NCBI GenBank assembly: GCA_003545625.1
Contig: DODH01000283.1
Location: 2,149 to 7,652, forward strand
Length of the DNA stretch: 5,504 nt
Source: Nitrospina sp.
GTDB lineage: Bacteria > Nitrospinota > Nitrospinia > Nitrospinales > VA-1
Reading direction: 5' to 3'
Of this stretch, positions 5,365 to 5,504 are shown piece by piece (positions within the stretch are counted from its first letter, which is position 1; each line of letters starts with the position of its first letter). The notes below the pieces were generated by a model. It ran no database searches. It had not been told where the DNA came from and saw only the letters and a program-made list of their open reading frames with translations. A program made the position numbers and the translations under genes.

Positions 5365-5398
5365 AAAGCAAAACCCTGCCGAGAATTCGACAGGGTTT
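5365..5398 (-). terminator. Intrinsic terminator of the tRNA-Asn transcript
   Basis: On the minus strand, AAACCCTGTCGA (5398-5387) pairs with TCGGCAGGGTTT (5382-5371) through 12 continuous pairs around an ATTC loop; the tail reads TTTTGCTTT. One pair is a G-U wobble in the minus-strand RNA, while the plus-strand RNA would have a C-A mismatch there, so the stem favours minus-strand transcription. It separates tRNA-Asn from hemB. Confidence 0.8.
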
Positions 5399-5408
5399 AT
5401 AGATTTAT

Positions 5409-5424
5409 GCCCCTAAAAAGGGGC
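5409..5424. repeat. Short hairpin between tRNA-Asn and its terminator
   Basis: GCCCCT (5409-5414) and AGGGGC (5419-5424) are perfect 6-bp arms around AAAA. It begins six bases after the encoded CCA in the direction of transcription. Only ATAAATCT follows on the minus strand, so it is a poor terminator by itself. It may help 3' trailer processing or add to termination with the next stem. Confidence 0.45.
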
Positions 5425-5430
5425 GAAAAC

Positions 5431-5504
5431 TGGCTCCGGTGAGAGGACTCGAACCTCTAACAACTCGGTTAACAGCCGAGTGCGCTACCATTGCGCCACA
5501 CCGG
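5431..5504 (-). tRNA. tRNA-Asn (anticodon GTT), one base short at the window edge
   Basis: On the minus strand a full cloverleaf can be drawn: a D stem GCGC/GCGC, an anticodon stem CTCGG/CCGAG with loop CTGTTAA (anticodon GTT at 5473-5471), a variable loop TTGTT, a T stem AGAGG/CCTCT with loop TTCGAGT, a discriminator G and an encoded CCA (5433-5431). The acceptor stem pairs CCGGTG with CACCGG; the last base, A on the 3' side, would need a T at 5505, one base beyond the window. The mature length would be 75 bases. Confidence 0.97.

Overview
The window carries five protein genes and one tRNA gene, all on the minus strand. Read in transcription order, from the right edge to the left, they are tRNA-Asn(GTT), hemB, lgt, an orphan regulator joining a winged helix, a GHKL ATPase and a STAS-like DUF4325 domain, an exported staphylococcal-nuclease-like protein, and a sigma-54-type response regulator that runs off the left edge. 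No mobile element, CRISPR array or rRNA is visible. The host is a bacterium of moderate GC content. The NtrC-type regulator, lgt and hemB suggest a Gram-negative lineage of the Desulfobacterota/Nitrospinota kind, but that placement is an inference with low confidence.

Right part (about 3440-5504): a tRNA-Asn gene with encoded CCA, missing one 5' base at the window edge, is closed by a strong intrinsic terminator. It is followed by hemB (5-aminolevulinate dehydratase, non-zinc Asp-type site) and, after a 57-bp gap, by lgt (prolipoprotein diacylglyceryl transferase, GTG start). These two are housekeeping genes for tetrapyrrole synthesis and lipoprotein maturation and probably form one transcription unit. 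A modest hairpin with seven T lies downstream of lgt.

Middle part (2058-3440): this is the most interesting region. The regulator gene at 2211-3239 is preceded by a perfect sigma-70 promoter (TTGACA, 17 bp, TATAAT). A 44-bp perfect inverted repeat with 19-bp arms overlaps the spacer, the -10 box and the expected transcription start. A second perfect palindrome lies just upstream of the -35 box, and weaker operator-like copies lie further up. The simplest reading is a tightly autorepressed DNA-binding ATPase switch. Its longest open frame (to 3302) starts inside the -35 box, so the correct start is 3239, with a good Shine-Dalgarno sequence.

Left part (1-2057): the nuclease gene has its own promoter-like sequence (TTGCCA, 17 bp, TAGAAT) ending six bases before the ATG, so its mRNA may be leaderless. 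A GC-rich dyad fills the spacer of that promoter. The response regulator has intact phosphorylation residues Asp54, Thr80 and Lys102, but it has one acidic-pocket substitution, a shortened loop and GAFTSA in place of the sigma-54-contacting GAFTGA motif.
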